From Micromussa lordhowensis (Eukaryota > Cnidaria > Anthozoa > Scleractinia > Lobophylliidae), in the NCBI GenBank assembly GCA_964020085.1, contig OZ026604.1, positions 29,689,118 through 29,753,117 of the forward strand: DNA of 64,000 nt, in the 5' to 3' direction. Below the pieces are notes generated by a model that was not told where the DNA came from, did not search any database, and saw only the letters and a list, made by a program, of their open reading frames with translations. Positions within the stretch are counted from its first letter, which is position 1. Each line of letters opens with the position of its first letter. Below are positions 32,101 through 42,500 of the stretch, piece by piece. The translations under genes and the position numbers were made by a program.

Positions 32101-35100
32101 AGTTCCAGAAGTGAGCTATGTTGGACACCTATTCTCTGCTGAAGGCTTGAAACCGGATCCTGAGAAGATCAGAGCCATTAATGACATGCCACCCCCAGTA
32201 GATAAAGAAGGTGTCCTTCGCATACTAGGAACTGTCAATTATTTAGACAAGTTCATTGAACACAAGGCTGACATACAAGAGCCCATTTCACAACTTACAC
32301 AGAAAGATGCAGCATTTGTTTGGGAAAAACCCCAACAAGAGGCTTTCAACCATCTGAAATCTGTGATCACAAGTGCACCTGCACTAGCTTATTTTGACAA
32401 CACCAAGGAAACAGTGCTAAATGTAGATGCAAGTATCAAGGGCCTTGGTGCAGTGATCATGCAGGATGGAAAACCAGTTGCATTTGGATCCAAAACACTC
32501 ACTTCCTGCGAGAGGAGATATGCAAACATCGAGAGAGAGCTACTGGCAATTGTCTGGGGAGCACAAAAGTTTCACACGTATGTGTATGGGCGCAGAGTGA
32601 TCGTAGAAACAGATCACAAACCGCTGGAGTCAATCTTCCGGAAGCCTCTAAATGATGCCCCTCCCAGGCTGCAAAGGATGCTATTGAAACTGACTAAGTA
32701 TGATCTTGATGTACGGTATGTACCTGGTAAGCAGCAGGTGATATCCGACTGTTTAAGCAGGGCTCCAATCAGTGACACTGCGCCAGCCACCGAGCCTGAA
32801 GATGTGATAGGGATCAATTTGATTGAAGACCTTGGATTTGAAAGCAGCACACTGAAGAGATTTAAGGAGACTTCAAGCAATGATGAGATTTCAAGGGTGG
32901 TGATGGAGTACGTTCTGAAAGGGTGGTCGTCTGAAAAAGAACAGGTTGATGAGCTTGCTAGAGAGTATTGGAGTTTTAAGGAAGAGCTTAGCGTCGAGGA
33001 TGGGTTGCTGTTTAAATCAGACCGAATAGTAGTCCCGAGATCACTGAGGGCTGAAGTGCTAGATGAAATCCATGGAGCACACATGGGAGAAAGCAAGAGC
33101 CTTAGCTTTGCCAGAGATTATGTCTTCTGGCCTTCAATGACTGCCCAGATTAAAGACAGAGTCAGCTCCTGTTCAATTTGCAATGCTTTCCGCAACAGGC
33201 AACAGAGAGAGTCATTGCATCCACATGACATCCCAGGACTGCCGTGGCAGGTAGTAGGAACTGATTTGTTTGACTATGCAGGCCAAACATACCTATTAGT
33301 GACTGACTTCTACTCGAAGTACTTTGAAATAGAGTTACTCCGCCAGAACACGGCCCGTTGTGTCATTAACAACTTGAAGAAAATATTTGCAAGGTTTGGA
33401 GTCCCTGATGAGGTTGTAAGTGACAATGGGTCACAGTACAGCAATACCAGGAATCTATTTAGCACCACTCATGAGTTCAAGCAGTTTGCTGAAGAGTGGG
33501 GTTTTCGTCACACTACAAGCTCTCCAGAGTACCCCCAGTCAAACGGAGCAGCAGAAAGGGCTGTGCAGACCGCCAAACGCATTTTCAAGAAGGCTGCAGC
33601 AGACAAAAAAGACCCATTTGAAGGCCTGTTGAAGTATCGCAATACACCTTTTGAAGATAAAGGTGTGTCACCTGTACAGTTGCTGATGAGTCGGCGCACT
33701 CGCACAATGATACCAACTCATCGACGTCTCTTATTACCACAGGCAGTGGATCCTGATCAAGTCGTGAAAGCACTTAAACAGCGCCAGTCTGTTTCTAAGA
33801 AGAATTATGACAAACAAGGTAGAGATCTGCCTCAACTTGAGCCTGGAGACAAAGTGCGGATTCGTCCAAACAGAGATAGGGAATGGCGTAAAGCTGAAGT
33901 ATTACCGCGATCATACCTACTCCAGGATGAACGAGGGCGTGTCTATAGAAGAAACAGAAAGCAGATAATTTCAGTTCCGAATGATCATCCAATGCGTCCA
34001 CAGCTCCATCCAATGGGTCCACAGCTGCATGATCCTTCTTTAAGTTCTCCGTGTGCTGATGTCCCCATGAGTCCATCGTCACCGACAACTGAGAAGCAAG
34101 CACCAGGACAAATAGAACTAGCAGGACGGCCAGCAGGAAATGAGGAACACTCACCGATTGTAACCAGATCTGGACGGCAAGTTAGAAAGCCACAAAGGCT
34201 CATTGAATCCTTATAGGAGGGAGATGTTGTAATATGATTGAACCTGTGGGGACCCCCCTATGGCGTGGGGTCCCTGGCATTTTATGGGCCGCCCCGCAGA
34301 TTAGCGGCCGTGGGAAATTGACATGGAGAACGTGCTGAAAGTTGAACACTTTGATCGTTGAGTTTGTTTAGTTATTGAGTAGCCTTAATTTCAGCTTACA
34401 ACACTCATCATACCTAAATCTATCAAATATTACATTTTTAGGAAATCAGTTCCTAATCCTATAGGAGGGATTCTCTAGTTACATAGCTCATTCCCCCTGG
34501 CTGGTTTCCCTTTAAGCATCCCTTGGCTGGTACCTCTCAGTATCCTGTATGGGGTGGTATCTTTGGTTAGTCCTAAGTGTACCTTCAGGGAGTTTCCTTT
34601 TTATGGTTACTGATAGGTGACATTTTGATATTCCCTAGCATATTAGTCTATATCAAAGTTTATATATAGTGGATTGGAGGTGTTTTATTGATATCCCTGG
34701 GAGGTGGCATTTTGTGAACAATCATTCCCTGGGAGTTGTTTTACCCAACTCTCTCTTCTTCCCACCCCCTGGATAGTGTCGCCCATGGAGGCACTATCTT
34801 AACGTCAAAGTGTAGTGTAAACCTTTAAGCCAATATTAATTAATTTCTTTTTTCTACAAGTGCCCCTATGATCAGATTCTCAACATCCACTTTTTTGCAT
34901 TTTTGAAAAATGACATCATTTACTCAATTTCTCAACCAAGACTTGGAACAAGGAAAAGTAAATGGTGGCTGTAAAATTATCGGAAAGAAGGGTCTAAAAA
35001 ACGCGAGTTCTAATGTTTATAGTAGATTGGAATTTGGCAAGATATCTAGGAAAGACCTAGTGCGTAAGAAAATGTAAAAAAAAAATATGTTGAGAATTTG

Positions 35101-37691
35101 ATCATAGGTGCACTTTAATAATCAAAGTTAACTGTGGTGAACATTATTCTGCAGCTTCTATCAGGAGCTGATATCTTCGAATGTGTTGGTACCATTTAAT
35201 GGGATCATTGAGGGAGAGAAAAAACAAGATGGAGTTAAACACTTTGTGGCGCCATTAGGAATGAGTAGTATAGTCAAACATTTTCTGCATTCTTCAGGTG
35301 CGTGACGCCATCTACACCAATACTGTTCATAAAAAAACACGTATTAGATAGACAACGGGTAGTCCCTCTTTCGTGTAGTTCCTCGAGCGAGAAGCGAAAG
35401 GAAACCGCGAGAAAAAATGGGCGCGCGAGATCCTGGAGGCGAGAAGCGCGGGGATCTCGCACGGCCACTTTTTCTCGCGGTTTTCTCGAAGGGAAAAGAA
35501 GAGAAGGTTTCTCTCTCGACGTTGCGTTTTGAAAACGTGTCGTTTAGACGCTTCTAATGTGGACAGGTGAAAACAGAGCCCTTTGAAAACGATGAGGAAA
35601 AAAACCTCAGATAACGTCATTTCCATCAGCGTTTTCGCTAGTTTTAGTGTGGACTATAGGCTAAACGTATCAAAGTATGCGTTTTCGAATGAAAAGGAAT
35701 CAGTGTGGACAGGTGAAAACAAGACGAAAACGCTAGTGTCGATCAGTGTGGTCGATGCTACGTTTTCTTCGAAATAAAAAAGGGGACTTCTGAAAACGCA
35801 TTAGTGTGGTTGGGGCTTGAGAAGGCAAAGTTGCACTGAAATCATGATATCAGGGTGTTCTTTTGTTCTGTTACCTGCGTGCAAGACTGCCTTTCTTTCA
35901 AGAAAAACATATTGAACCTGTTTCAATGTAATTGGTTTACTGAATGGCATGAAATAATAAATCACTTAATAACTTATCCAGGGGGAAACTAGTTGATATT
36001 GTTTCCCGAAAATCTTAGCATCTTATCCAGGCTTATAACCAGCATAAGAAAAATGAACATTCAGAACTAAATTGTCACGAAATAACTCTTGAATTAAGAC
36101 AATTTATCGTCAAAAGGCCACTTTGACTAAACGTAAATGTCTACAAGTGCTCTAAGTGAATGTATTATGGGTTGTTTCTGTTTAAAGTATCCTATATCGT
36201 ATGGTGGAAGTGAGAAGGTTTAGATATCAGAAAACTTATAATACTTAGCAGACAGGCCTGAATGTAACGACGCAATATTACTGTCTCATGTCACCAACAG
36301 AAATTTCCAGAAATATTTGCGGTGGTTTCACTGTACAAGGAGTACTTTTTTGCTTGCTTTTCAGAATCTAACGTTCTCTACGAGACACACTGCAGTACGA
36401 TAAACACACTTGAAAAACCAGGGAGCAACTCCCATATCGGCAAGACATGGCAGGTCACAGACCTTAAGGAAAACTCTTCAGAATTTGATTCAGTTATTGT
36501 CACCATACCAACACCACAGCTTCTAAACTTAAAGGGCTCTATTCAGGATTTCCTGGAAAGCAAAAGATCCACCTTGGAAACTGTGCAATATTCTTCGCGA
36601 TATGCGTTAGGGTTGTATTTTGAGCAGGGAGCCAAAATAGATGTGCCATGGACTTGTAAATACGTGGTAGACAATCCGTGTGTAAGGTTCATATCTGTGG
36701 ACTCGAGAAAGAGATTTGGTGAAGGTAAGCGGACAGTTTCAGGTAAACGAGGCCCTAAACGTTACACGAAGGTTGATAGTTATGATAAGTTCTTATGCTG
36801 ACAAAAAAATCATAAGGCTCTCTCGTACGGTCATCTGGTTTCGCTCGTTGTTCAGAAAGCTTTCTCAGTGGGTTTACAGCGGGCTTACTAGGGAGTTTAA
36901 GTAGCTACAACGGCGACGCCAAGGATGATGTCGATTAAAACATTAATTTATATTTTACCTGCGAATCTCGCGATACTCTAAAGTCATTTAGAAACTGATT
37001 ATGGAACACAGCGTAATATTCGAAATATATATCTGTGTAATCAAGAATATATCTGTCGTGGTTCTCCACACAGCGCAGAATTTGGTCATTTCACGTTGCT
37101 GTTTTGCAGAGGACGGCAAAGAAATGTACCAAGAATTATAACGCACGTGCACAGCCATTGTTCAGTTCATTAAACCTCTGGTTTAGCGGCATTGCCGTTG
37201 CCGTTGTGGTTTTCTTAAAATCTCTTGGCGAGGAGTAGACGGTTATCGCAGGCTTTACGAGTCTCTGATTTGGCGACGGGATATTTTTAGCTGGTGACTT
37301 CTTATGTTCAGAATTTTGTGTTCAATGTTTGCCCCTCTCCTCTCCAGATCCCCAAGATGTTGGACCATCTCTCCTCGTGCACACAAGCGTGCCATTTGGC
37401 ATTCAACATTTAGAGATGGACGTGAACGATGTCAAAGACATCATCATATCACACGTGAACAAGATACTTCCTGACCTCCCAGTGCCAGTGAACAGTCGCT
37501 GTATACGATGGAGATATTCCCAAGTGTCACGCAGTGTAGACGGGGCCCCTGGGTGTGCAGTGTTGTGTGACACACCTCTCCTTATCGCGTGTGGCGATGC
37601 GTTCTCACACTCAAACTTTGATGGCTGTATAGAGTCAGCCTTGTCCGTGGTGGATGCGTTTAGTAAATCGACACTCGGTAGCAACTTGTAG
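27932..37691 (+). CDS. RNLS: Renalase (FAD/NAD(P)H-dependent oxidoreductase), complete, 366 residues
   Basis: Renalases oxidise off-pathway isomers of dihydro-NAD(P) with oxygen, using bound FAD. Exons: 27932-28185, 35155-35297, 36365-36724, 37348-37691; 1101 nt including TAG. The N-terminus has the dinucleotide-binding fingerprint G17-x-G19-x-x-G22 in LLIVGAGLTGS, then GGRMTT (50-55) and CTADLGAQY (64-72), all as in human renalase (342 residues). Later matches are FVAPLGMSSIVKH, YSSRYALGLYFEQG, IDVPW, GPSLLVHTSVPFG, RWRYSQV and SNFDGCIESAL. Intron 1 uses a GC donor (AG|GCAAGT), the others GT. Intron 1 carries a fold-back element, a LINE tail and a complete LTR retrotransposon in sense orientation. 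The first ATG gives MNFADKM; a second ATG seven codons on is an alternative start. Confidence 0.95.
28186..28195 (+). promoter_or_regulatory. GC-type 5' splice site of RNLS intron 1
   Basis: Exon 1 ends CACGAGAG and the intron begins GCAAGTAGCT, which fits the AG|GCAAGT consensus of GC-AG introns. The GT four bases on would break the frame with exon 2, which starts at 35155 in the phase needed for SFYQEL, the family sequence. Confidence 0.85.
28317..29431. mobile_element. Fold-back element with subrepeats in both arms, split by a LINE tail
   Basis: The left end GGATCATGTGTACTAACGGC is mirrored at the right end by the inverse of GGATCATGTTTACTAAAGGC. Both arms contain many copies of a degenerate unit of TCGATTGACA / TGTCAATCGA type, in opposite orientation. 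Diverged copies of TGTGAAACAGCC lie just outside at 28289 and 29456. The middle is occupied by a LINE fragment at 28582-29168. No transposase is seen. Confidence 0.65.
28582..29168 (+). pseudogene. LINE reverse-transcriptase C-terminal tail with (ATT)n end
   Basis: Translation gives DLLKRANLKKLCNSRLHD, VLMFKVKNNLCPNNIKNLF, GKHSLRYLGPVIWSKLDGKI and TLQEFKNALHKV to a stop at 28960. This is followed by about 190 bp of AT-rich 3' UTR, an AATAAA, and an (ATT)n tail from 29138. It is 5' truncated and lies in the centre of the fold-back element. Confidence 0.8.
29853..30031 (+). repeat. 5' LTR
   Basis: The 179-bp repeat begins TGTTGTAATATG and ends GCTTACAACA. It appears identical to the 3' copy. 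Confidence 0.95.
30032..30043 (+). other. Putative tRNA primer-binding site
   Basis: TGGTGTCAGAAG follows the 5' LTR directly; TGG complements the universal CCA end of tRNA. Which tRNA cannot be decided here. Confidence 0.6.
30143..34216 (+). CDS. Ty3/gypsy Gag-Pol polyprotein, 1357 residues, single open frame
   Basis: Domains in order: Gag-like helical region (about 15-180), zinc knuckle CLKCKQKGHFAQVC near 232-245 with an extra Cys-rich CKFCGYKH before it near 210, aspartic protease with ADTGAEATVIP near 304, reverse transcriptase about 454-640 with VDDFLVHG at about 613, RNase H with NVDAS near 758 and ETDHKP near 823, and integrase with an H2C2 zinc finger near 975-1012. The integrase catalytic acids lie in GTDLFD, SDNGSQYSN and YPQSNGAAER (about 1038, 1093 and 1131). 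A basic C-terminal tail follows (EPGDKVRIRP). Gag and Pol share one frame with no stop or shift, so no frameshift signal is needed. Every catalytic motif I looked for is intact. Confidence 0.95.
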   Translation: MAERDTRTPGPLVLDANAADNWRKFFMQFEIYLVAKGKDEKPDKLKVNMLLNCAGPEAIEEYSHFVYNAGEEKENYADVCKKFKELCEGARNVIYERLVFNQRNQKEGERIDNYVSELKRLSLTCDFGDLRDSLIRDRIVGGVLSDELRGELLKKPDLTLQKAHDYCRTFEAAELQKYKFSTPAGAGTEHSIGIQPVNKLNEQDKKPPRSCKFCGYKHPFTKPSRCPAFGKLCLKCKQKGHFAQVCPANVKGGSQVDVVQHTQSSSQEVNTYFESIELGSVLDARKSRKSLVTIQIGGQAVEIKADTGAEATVIPYHLYEKITKKPLQQIQQPLKGWLATKPVHPRGCVRLPTRYKNRQMDLLYLVVDGNFTPLLGCDACLDLEVLKFMNLQLIDSPEPDRATPKPQGACEDQTMFQKDSVLCGYQDCFSDKPGQLPNKVHLEVDTSVPPVVHPPRKIPVAMLEPAREKLKEMEEAGIIVKEDEPTPWVSSMLVIDKRKVNDKRKDTPPSKDDVRICIDPRDLNKALKRPHYPMVTVEEVANRLAGAKSFTSLDACSGYWQLPVDDESSKLLTFNTPWGRYRFTRLPFGISPAPELYQREMDRLFAGVPVEIIVDDFLVHGKDQSEVDEKMRRVLDRSREVGLKFNPKKVKLRVPEVSYVGHLFSAEGLKPDPEKIRAINDMPPPVDKEGVLRILGTVNYLDKFIEHKADIQEPISQLTQKDAAFVWEKPQQEAFNHLKSVITSAPALAYFDNTKETVLNVDASIKGLGAVIMQDGKPVAFGSKTLTSCERRYANIERELLAIVWGAQKFHTYVYGRRVIVETDHKPLESIFRKPLNDAPPRLQRMLLKLTKYDLDVRYVPGKQQVISDCLSRAPISDTAPATEPEDVIGINLIEDLGFESSTLKRFKETSSNDEISRVVMEYVLKGWSSEKEQVDELAREYWSFKEELSVEDGLLFKSDRIVVPRSLRAEVLDEIHGAHMGESKSLSFARDYVFWPSMTAQIKDRVSSCSICNAFRNRQQRESLHPHDIPGLPWQVVGTDLFDYAGQTYLLVTDFYSKYFEIELLRQNTARCVINNLKKIFARFGVPDEVVSDNGSQYSNTRNLFSTTHEFKQFAEEWGFRHTTSSPEYPQSNGAAERAVQTAKRIFKKAAADKKDPFEGLLKYRNTPFEDKGVSPVQLLMSRRTRTMIPTHRRLLLPQAVDPDQVVKALKQRQSVSKKNYDKQGRDLPQLEPGDKVRIRPNRDREWRKAEVLPRSYLLQDERGRVYRRNRKQIISVPNDHPMRPQLHPMGPQLHDPSLSSPCADVPMSPSSPTTEKQAPGQIELAGRPAGNEEHSPIVTRSGRQVRKPQRLIESL
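34215..34224 (+). other. Polypurine tract
   Basis: AGGAGGGAGA lies directly before the 3' LTR and overlaps the end of the Gag-Pol stop codon, as expected for the plus-strand primer. Confidence 0.8.
34225..34403 (+). repeat. 3' LTR
   Basis: The 179-bp copy matches the 5' LTR without a difference that I could find. It is followed by the CTCAT duplication. Confidence 0.95.
35330..35500. repeat. GC-rich palindromic repeat
   Basis: GAAACCGCGAGAAAAAATGG with GCGCGAGATCC at 35401-35433 pairs with GGATCTCGCACGGCC and ACTTTTTCTCGCGGTTT at 35452-35482. It lies in RNLS intron 2 and explains the chance open stretches there. Confidence 0.7.
35500..35830. repeat. Repeat rich in GTGTGGACAGGTGAAAAC / CGTTTTCG
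   Basis: The words GTGTGGAC, GGTGAAAAC and CGTTTTCG recur in both orientations (near 35557, 35646, 35690 and 35730). This is a style common to short interspersed inverted-repeat elements. It is non-coding and lies in RNLS intron 2. Confidence 0.5.
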
Positions 37692-38272
37692 CGTTACTGA
37701 GTGCTGTTGCTGTGCGCGTAATTGTCACACTACACGAGTTGAACAACCCGGCCCTGAAGTTTGTGTTTCGAAAGCGTGGCTTGGAGGTGAATTTAGCTGG
37801 GGGACTATCCAATCTTGTTCTCAGGTCCCCTCTCTATGAAGACGAGGAAGGATCAGAGAGAAACTTAACCTAGAAATGAAGGTGGCGGCCATAGAGCAAA
37901 ACGTCTAAGTTGTAGCGGCTCGACTGTGTTATATCGACAGCATTTTATGGAATGAATTTCTAGTACTTTAACAACTGTTCACAGGTGTAGGGAAACCCGC
38001 TTCGTGCAGCAGACTATTCCAGGGACTGTGCCTTGATAACACACTGTCCAAAGTGTATTTTGATTGGGCGCTCCGAAATGGGGGTGAAGGTGGGGCGAGA
38101 AATCTGTTTCTTGAGGGTGATCTGTTTCTTGAGGTTGATATGAAAGATAGAGGCTCCGGGAATACTGGTGAGGCGATAGCTAGATACAGGTTTCACTGTA
38201 CCAGCTTTCACTACTTATTAACATACCATTAGAAAACAAACAAATGAGGGCAAAAGTGTAAAATATGACTGT

Positions 38273-38278
38273 TTTATT
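38273..38278 (-). terminator. Candidate polyadenylation signal of the SORBS-like gene
   Basis: AATAAA on the minus strand, about 1 kb beyond the start of the presumed 3' UTR exon. It is the first clear hexamer I noted, so the assignment is weak. Confidence 0.3.
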
Positions 38279-38910
38279 ACAAAAATGAAATGCTAAATTA
38301 AAAATTAAAATTGATCCTACGCAGTGGCTAATAGTTTTGTTGTTCAGTTTCTTCATTTCACATACTATACAAAACATTCATTAGGCTATGTTGGAAATTA
38401 TATAAAATATATGTTATACTTCCGACAAAAACTTTGTTCGTTGATAAACAATTCTATCCCAAATACCACGGGCCACCCACACTGATTGTTGGGTACAATG
38501 ACACTGCCCAAATCGGATCTAGTCCCCAATTGTTTTTTCTTATACAACTTCACAAAGCTTTTATCTTTCTTGTTTCATCTGGGTCTGATCACCTCAGTCA
38601 CTTTAAGAAACTCTTGTTCCCAGGGCCTTGCTCCACAAAGCAGGAGCGAACACGCCCTGACCTCGTGATCGTTTATCCTAGTTGCGTATTATCTACATGC
38701 AAAGCACAAACGCTATGAAAAAGTCAATTCGCCATTCTCAAAACGCATTACAGAAGTCAAACAGTCCAGGAGAAAACAGGTAAAAAGATATCTTCCAATA
38801 ATTCCTGATATAAATTCACTGTGTATCTTAAAGCATGATTAAAATATTTTCATTTTTATATCCAAGTCTACAAAAGAAATTGTCGAATAGGACACTGTCC
38901 AGATAGGCTA

Positions 38911-38993
38911 ATGTAACTTCGTCCAGTTCTTACGCTCTGTCGCGCAACGCTACCGAGCGCGTTGCGTGACAGAAGAACTGAACTACATGTAAC
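38911..38993. repeat. Imperfect palindrome
   Basis: CCAGTTCTTACGCTCTGTCG and CGCAACGC pair with AGCGCGTTGCGTGACAGAAG and AACTG. It is non-coding. Confidence 0.6.
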
Positions 38994-39199
38994 TGAGGTA
39001 TACTTGAAGATCAAATTCCTTTCTTACTTAGAGGCCAATAAAAACACTGTACATGCTGTAATAACAAAGTGACTCTCATAAAAGAGAGCACTTCACAGCT
39101 TTACCCATCGCGCGGTATCTTCATCTCAAAATAATATATATAATCCGTATAAAAGCCATATCGCATGTTCATAAAAGCGCAGATGGGACGAACGAGGGC

Positions 39200-39293
39200 C
39201 GAGGGTGGTAGGGTGGAGGGCTAACTGTCTTTGTTCCTCCCTTACGTCACGCGGAAAGCAAAGTCACTGGCTTTCTGCTGTTCCTTTTGTAAT
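39200..39293 (-). other. Probable 3' UTR exon of the SORBS-like gene
   Basis: A donor AAAG|GTGAGT follows the stop codon by two bases (exon end 39406). The next good acceptor is at 39294-39295 (GTTTGTTTCAG), so a 3' UTR exon from 39293 is likely. Its far end is not known; the start given is arbitrary. Confidence 0.45.
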
Positions 39294-39407
39294 CTGAAAC
39301 AACAAACACAAAAGCAGGGGTTTTTTAATTTCAATCGCAAATCTTAAGCCAAAGCAACTAATGGCTATACCAACAAATACCGTGGAGAGAACACCAAAGA
39401 CTCACCT

Positions 39408-39582
39408 TTAATAACCAACTCTTTCCACGTAATTACCAGGAAAAGTTCCAAACGAGTGAGTGCGAGAAGACGTACCCACAAACCAACCGTCGTCGCATTT
39501 CTCCAGAACAATCACCTCATCGCCCTCTTCAAGCCGCAGTTCATCTTCATTGACAGGTTCGTAACTGAACAAGGCGCGGAAC
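39408..39582 (-). CDS. SORBS-like final coding exon: third SH3 domain
   Basis: [34 protein letters not shown] and [17 protein letters not shown] make a full SH3 with the ALYDY-like, DDGW and PxNYV signatures. The [11 protein letters not shown] phrase is typical of the third SH3 of SORBS proteins. TAA at 39408-39410 lies two bases before a strong donor, so one more intron in the 3' UTR is expected. Confidence 0.93.
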
Positions 39583-42500
39583 CTGAAAGAGACAAACACC
39601 GTCAGTACTCAAATAACATCCATGTTACACATGTCCAGTTTGAAAACTACGTTGATTAAGTGAAAGATTAGGGGTGAACGAGTGCCTCCTTCAATTGTCA
39701 TCGACTATCAGCCGCGCGAGATCAAACTGGTTGAGATTTACAATAGCTGCAGAAATTCTCGTGTGCTCGTTGGCTAATTTTCATTGTAAATAAGCGGACA
39801 GACACATGATTTTATAATTTACGCGATAACCTATTGTAAAGAAACAAATGACGCCAGTTTTTCATGACTATAAATTCTCAATCCACGGCTACAGACGTCA
39901 ATTTGTTAAATACACAAGACTTTATATCATCTTCCTGTGAAATGAGTGGAAACTCGCAGACTGTTAACTCTCGTTGACTAGATTTCACTGTGCAGTTTCA
40001 ATCCGACCATCCAAAGCAATCATGCCATCCTTGTCAACCAATCAGGATCGAAACCAAACTAGCGGTGGCTCGGTTTTCGCGCTCTTTCTCGCCCTTGGCG
40101 CTAGTTGCATATTTTGTCTTCGAGTCCTGATTGGTCAACTGTGTTCTTTAAATTGACTGCAATTTTATAGGTGTTAGTTTAAAATCCTTGTCAAACCAGT
40201 CAAGTTGCTTCTCTCTTTGCAATTTAATTTTGCACTGGAATTGCAACAGGTTCCTGAAATTACCATTTTATTGAGTTATCTATATATATCGTTACACATT
40301 ACAATACCTTTCCCCTTGCTCGTGGCCTATTCTTATCGGCTCATCGATTACTGCCCGCGCTACAATTCCACCGGCACTGAAGCGAGGCTCCTCTGGCTCT
40401 TCGATATATTTCACTTGGGTGTGTTTCACAGGAGCGGCCTGGCCTGAATACATGGCCCCTGGGGGACTGGCGACAAGAAAGGGAAACCTTCACGTTAAGT
40501 ACTGGAGCTTAAACATTTCATGCCAGAATTTTTCACCTGGAGTAATTTTGTGAAATACAGTTTGCCTCTCCTACCTTCTTGTTGCCTGCTGTCTATATTC
40601 GTGAGTGGGTTCTGGTCTTCCGAAATCAGGAGCCTACCAAAGACAAGAATGCACAACTGATTGACCATTACATAACATAGCACTTCAATTACGAAGGTAT
40701 CAACTTCCTACAATTGTAGCGTTGTAAGGAACAGCTAATTTTCCGTGTACGAAGTAAGAAACGAAAGATGCCACAACAACAACAACAACAACACGTCATT
40801 TAAACTTTTAAAAAATGTAATATTCATTTGACATTTCTCCATAAAATATCACTACACTAAAAAGGACAATAATTGGACCATCTTACAGTTGTCTGCTCAG
40901 TGACCTGGCCTCTGAATGGCAGCGAGGCTGGAGGTGACCTTGTTTTGATACAGACCTCAGTGCTTTTGTTGTGCAAATTAGCTTATTCTAATGCTAACTA
41001 GTTCGCATTTAAATGAAAAAAGCAGAGAGGTCTTTATTAAAACAAGGTCACCTCCAGCCTCGCTTGCATTCATAGGCCAGGGGCCCGTTTCTCGAAAGCC
41101 CCGGAAACTTTTCGGGCCCATAAAGCCATTTTTAGTTCATCAGTATATGAAAACGGAGAACTGTATACGCCTGAAATTTCTTTTGTGAAGAGAACCTCTG
41201 TTAATATTAATAATACGTAAATAAAACAGCTCTGTGATCATAAGCTTCGAGATTTTGCTATGGCTTTCCGGGTGCGAAAACTTTTCGGGACCTTCGAGAA
41301 AGGGGCCCCTGGTAACTGAATACAAACCGGATGCAAGTACCGTTCTAGAGTCTCCTGGGACGACTACAATGACGCCCGGTACGTGAAATGTATTGAACGT
41401 CAGCTTGTACAGTATTGTACACCAAATTCTCAACAACTGACAATAAAGAAATGTCCGGTTATCAGTAGAGAGAACTGATCGGTTTCCTTACCTGCTCCGC
41501 ACGTGCTGATTGAACTGGCTGTATTTGTTCTTGACGAATGACTGCGGGAAAACAGGAAAGAGTCCGTGAATAACAGAGATGATACATGTGGACTGTGAAA
41601 ACCAGAACGCTCAGTGCCCTTAGGGGTTAACGTTTAGCAAACAACGAACAGGCATTATCCTTTGACAACTGCATTACAGCAAGACAGTGTGTTTTACCAA
41701 AATGTAATAGCATTTTGTTGACCCTTTTCAATCGAACGATTAAAGAGGTTGTTTGAATTAGTATGTTTGGTTCACTTTTGCATTTGCTACCCAGAAATAA
41801 CGCGCAAAGTGCTGGAACAATAAAGTAGTTTCAACAAATCAGGGACAAGAGCATAATCATACGAAGACTCGGAAAAGAGAAAGAAAAACAGCGAAAGCAC
41901 ACAAAACCACAACTTTGTACGAAAACACTCTCCATACCTTTAACTTCGGGGTCTCTGAAGACCTGAAATTGGAAATGTAAGAGATCGTTGAAATAAGTAT
42001 TGGATTTCAGTAAATGAACAAAGGTAGTAGCTTCTAAAGAAACAGTTGGGCTGCGCAGGGCGCAAGTGAAAAACTAAGCTATTTATCAACTTGAAGTTAA
42101 CCGGTGTAACGAGTTTTTTAAGATGACCTTTCGAGCATATTAAAGCTGTTTCTCTGAGTAAGGTGCTTTGTTCTGATAAGACTAGAGATTTCATTACACA
42201 ACATCAAAGACCGACCTTTATCTTGCTAAAACATAAGGACAAACGCACTTGATAATTATTAAGATATACTGAGTCAATTAGACGGCTTGTAGTTGGCTTT
42301 TTTTTCCTCAGGGTCCGACGAGCACTTATCAGACGCGAGAAAGATTAGAGACTCGTCCCACACTCCTTTCTTATTTACAAGAGAAATACAGACCGCAAAC
42401 AATCTCAAGTCAATATCGTGATGTAAAATTAAATTCAAAATCCAAATTAGAAACTCTTGAAATGATGATTTGCCAAGATAGAAAACTAACAAAGAAATAG

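Larger units (their letters stand above)
29853..34403 (+). mobile_element. Complete Ty3/gypsy-type LTR retrotransposon
   Basis: The 4551-bp element has 179-bp LTRs (29853-30031 and 34225-34403) that I read as identical base for base, with TGTTGTAA and TTACAACA ends. It has a primer-binding-like TGGTGTCAGAAG at 30032, one long Gag-Pol frame, a purine tract AGGAGGGAGA before the 3' LTR, and a 5-bp target duplication CTCAT (29848-29852 and 34404-34408). No env frame follows pol. Identical LTRs plus an open frame imply a very recent insertion. Small LTRs and a fused frame suit the Mag-like branch, which is a guess. It lies in RNLS intron 1, same strand as RNLS. Confidence 0.96.
37692..39292. other. 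Convergent intergenic region and 3' UTRs
   Basis: RNLS (plus) and the SORBS-like gene (minus) end towards each other. A minus-strand AATAAA is at 38273-38278 and could serve the SORBS-like transcript. A palindrome lies at 38911-38993. No further coding sequence was recognised. Confidence 0.5.

Noticed and set aside
30935..33096. Several open frames antisense to the Gag-Pol frame
   Set aside because: They are shadows of the retrotransposon coding strand with no independent features.
35302..35626. Open frames on both strands near 35.3-35.6 kb
   Set aside because: They come from a GC-rich palindromic repeat.
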